Shown here one piece after another: positions 14,373-15,062 of a DNA stretch of 15,062 nucleotides. The position numbers and the translations under genes were made by a program. The DNA is taken from positions 26,284 through 41,345 of the forward strand of contig PLKU01000219.1 in NCBI GenBank assembly GCA_003140705.1, in the 5' to 3' direction. Each line of letters starts with the position of its first letter. The stretch's first letter is position 1. This DNA comes from Acidobacteriaceae bacterium (GTDB lineage Bacteria > Acidobacteriota > Terriglobia > Terriglobales > Acidobacteriaceae). The notes under the pieces are model-generated. The model was not told the DNA's origin and did no database searches. It saw only the letters and a list, made by a program, of their open reading frames with translations.

Positions 14373-15062
14373 TCAGATCTCCAGGATTACCGGCATAATC
14401 ATCGGCCGACGTCCCGTCGCCTTCTGGATCAGCCGCTTCAGCTCCGCGCGGACCTTCTCTTTCACCATTCCGTAGTCCGACTTCTGCTCCACGCTCAGCC
14501 CTTCCAGCGTCTTCAGAACCAGCTCGCGCGCCTGGTCCGTGATATCCGCGCCGCCAAAGCCGCGCATGATCACCTCCGGCTGCTGTTCCACCTTGCCGGT
14601 CCGCTTGTTGATGGCCAGCACCGCCAGCACAATCCCGTCTTCTGACAAGATCCGCCGGTCCTTGATCACCAGATCTTCCACCACGTCAATCGACGAACCG
14701 GAATCAATCAGGATGCGCCCCGCCGTGACCTTGTCCTTCTTGCGCGCGTCCGTCTTGTCCATCTCCAGCACATCTCCGTCTTCAAGCACGATGGCTTGTT
14801 CAACGGCGCCCGTTTCCATGGCCAGGCCGGAGTGGCGCACCAGGTTGCGGTAATCGCCGTGGACAGGGATGAAGTATTTCGGCCGGACCAGGTTGATCAG
14901 CAGGCGCTGCTCTTCCTGCGCGCCGTGGCCGCTCACGTGAATCAATCCATTTGAACCGTCGTCGCAGATCACGTTGGCATCGCGGCGATACAGGTGGTCA
15001 ATCACCCTGAAGATTCCCTTTTCATTGCCGGGAATAATGCGCGAGCTCAGCACCACCGTGTC
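14373..15062 (-). CDS. rnj: Ribonuclease J, C-terminal part
   Basis: The gene enters from the right edge; about 229 C-terminal residues are present, out of the roughly 550 usual for the family. RNase J is a cytosolic metallo-beta-lactamase/beta-CASP nuclease with 5'-exo- and endonuclease activity that drives mRNA decay and rRNA maturation. The visible part starts DTVVLSSRIIPGNEKG, the beta-CASP signature. It then has HVSGHGAQEEQRLL (motif with metal/phosphate-binding Ser-Gly-His-Gly) and YFIPVHGDYRNL, completing the metal site. The C-terminal domain (about the last 110 residues) has the usual DRRILSEDGIVLAVLAIN and GGADITDQARELVLKTLE, and ends RRPMIMPVILEI, a normal family end. The catalytic HxHxDH is outside the window. 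No terminator is apparent in the 117 bases before the ammonia-lyase gene. Confidence 0.95.
   Translation of the reverse strand, partial: DTVVLSSRIIPGNEKGIFRVIDHLYRRDANVICDDGSNGLIHVSGHGAQEEQRLLINLVRPKYFIPVHGDYRNLVRHSGLAMETGAVEQAIVLEDGDVLEMDKTDARKKDKVTAGRILIDSGSSIDVVEDLVIKDRRILSEDGIVLAVLAINKRTGKVEQQPEVIMRGFGGADITDQARELVLKTLEGLSVEQKSDYGMVKEKVRAELKRLIQKATGRRPMIMPVILEI

Overview
The window looks like a chromosomal segment of a GC-rich Gram-negative bacterium, most likely an acidobacterium (Acidobacteriota, class Terriglobia). This is an inference from three things: RNase J together with UppP and FtsK, an ECF sigma/anti-sigma pair whose anti-sigma has an HTVKPWF-type ectodomain, and a secreted carboxypeptidase-regulatory-like protein of a kind common in that phylum. 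No rRNA or marker gene is present to prove it. Every intact gene lies on the minus strand. The only plus-strand gene is a broken one at 6434-8212.

Reading along the minus strand, from high to low coordinates: the C-terminal half of ribonuclease J (14373-15062) is followed by a short PLP-dependent threonine ammonia-lyase/serine racemase (13266-14255), a secreted SH3-like plus TPR-like protein (12190-13206), the lipid-carrier phosphatase UppP (11109-11990) and the DNA translocase FtsK (8320-10899). This is a housekeeping block for RNA decay, amino-acid metabolism, envelope building and chromosome segregation. A long hairpin (8267-8306) closes it.

The middle (about 4000-8212) is more accessory. 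It holds the decayed plus-strand gene, a secreted YncE-like beta-propeller (4895-6211), a secreted NTF2/SnoaL-like protein (4350-4832) and a two-helix membrane protein (4005-4265).

The low-coordinate part is regulatory. A receiver-Hpt phosphorelay protein (3084-3893) and a NarL/FixJ response regulator (2337-2999) are probably co-transcribed and end at a textbook 14-bp terminator stem (2274-2305). Then come a DoxX membrane protein (1666-2211), an ECF sigma factor and its zinc-finger membrane anti-sigma factor, which overlap by ATGA (1032-1562, 262-1035), and the N-terminus of a 3-hydroxyisobutyrate-dehydrogenase-family reductase (1-157).

I found no CRISPR array, tRNA, rRNA, insertion sequence, phage gene or recognisable defence cassette, and no convincing new multi-gene system. 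The most unusual feature is the decayed gene, whose reading frame hops repeatedly although its neighbours are intact. Next are the phosphorelay pair with no kinase beside it and a possibly leaderless threonine ammonia-lyase gene. No gene-free stretch exceeds about 225 bases.
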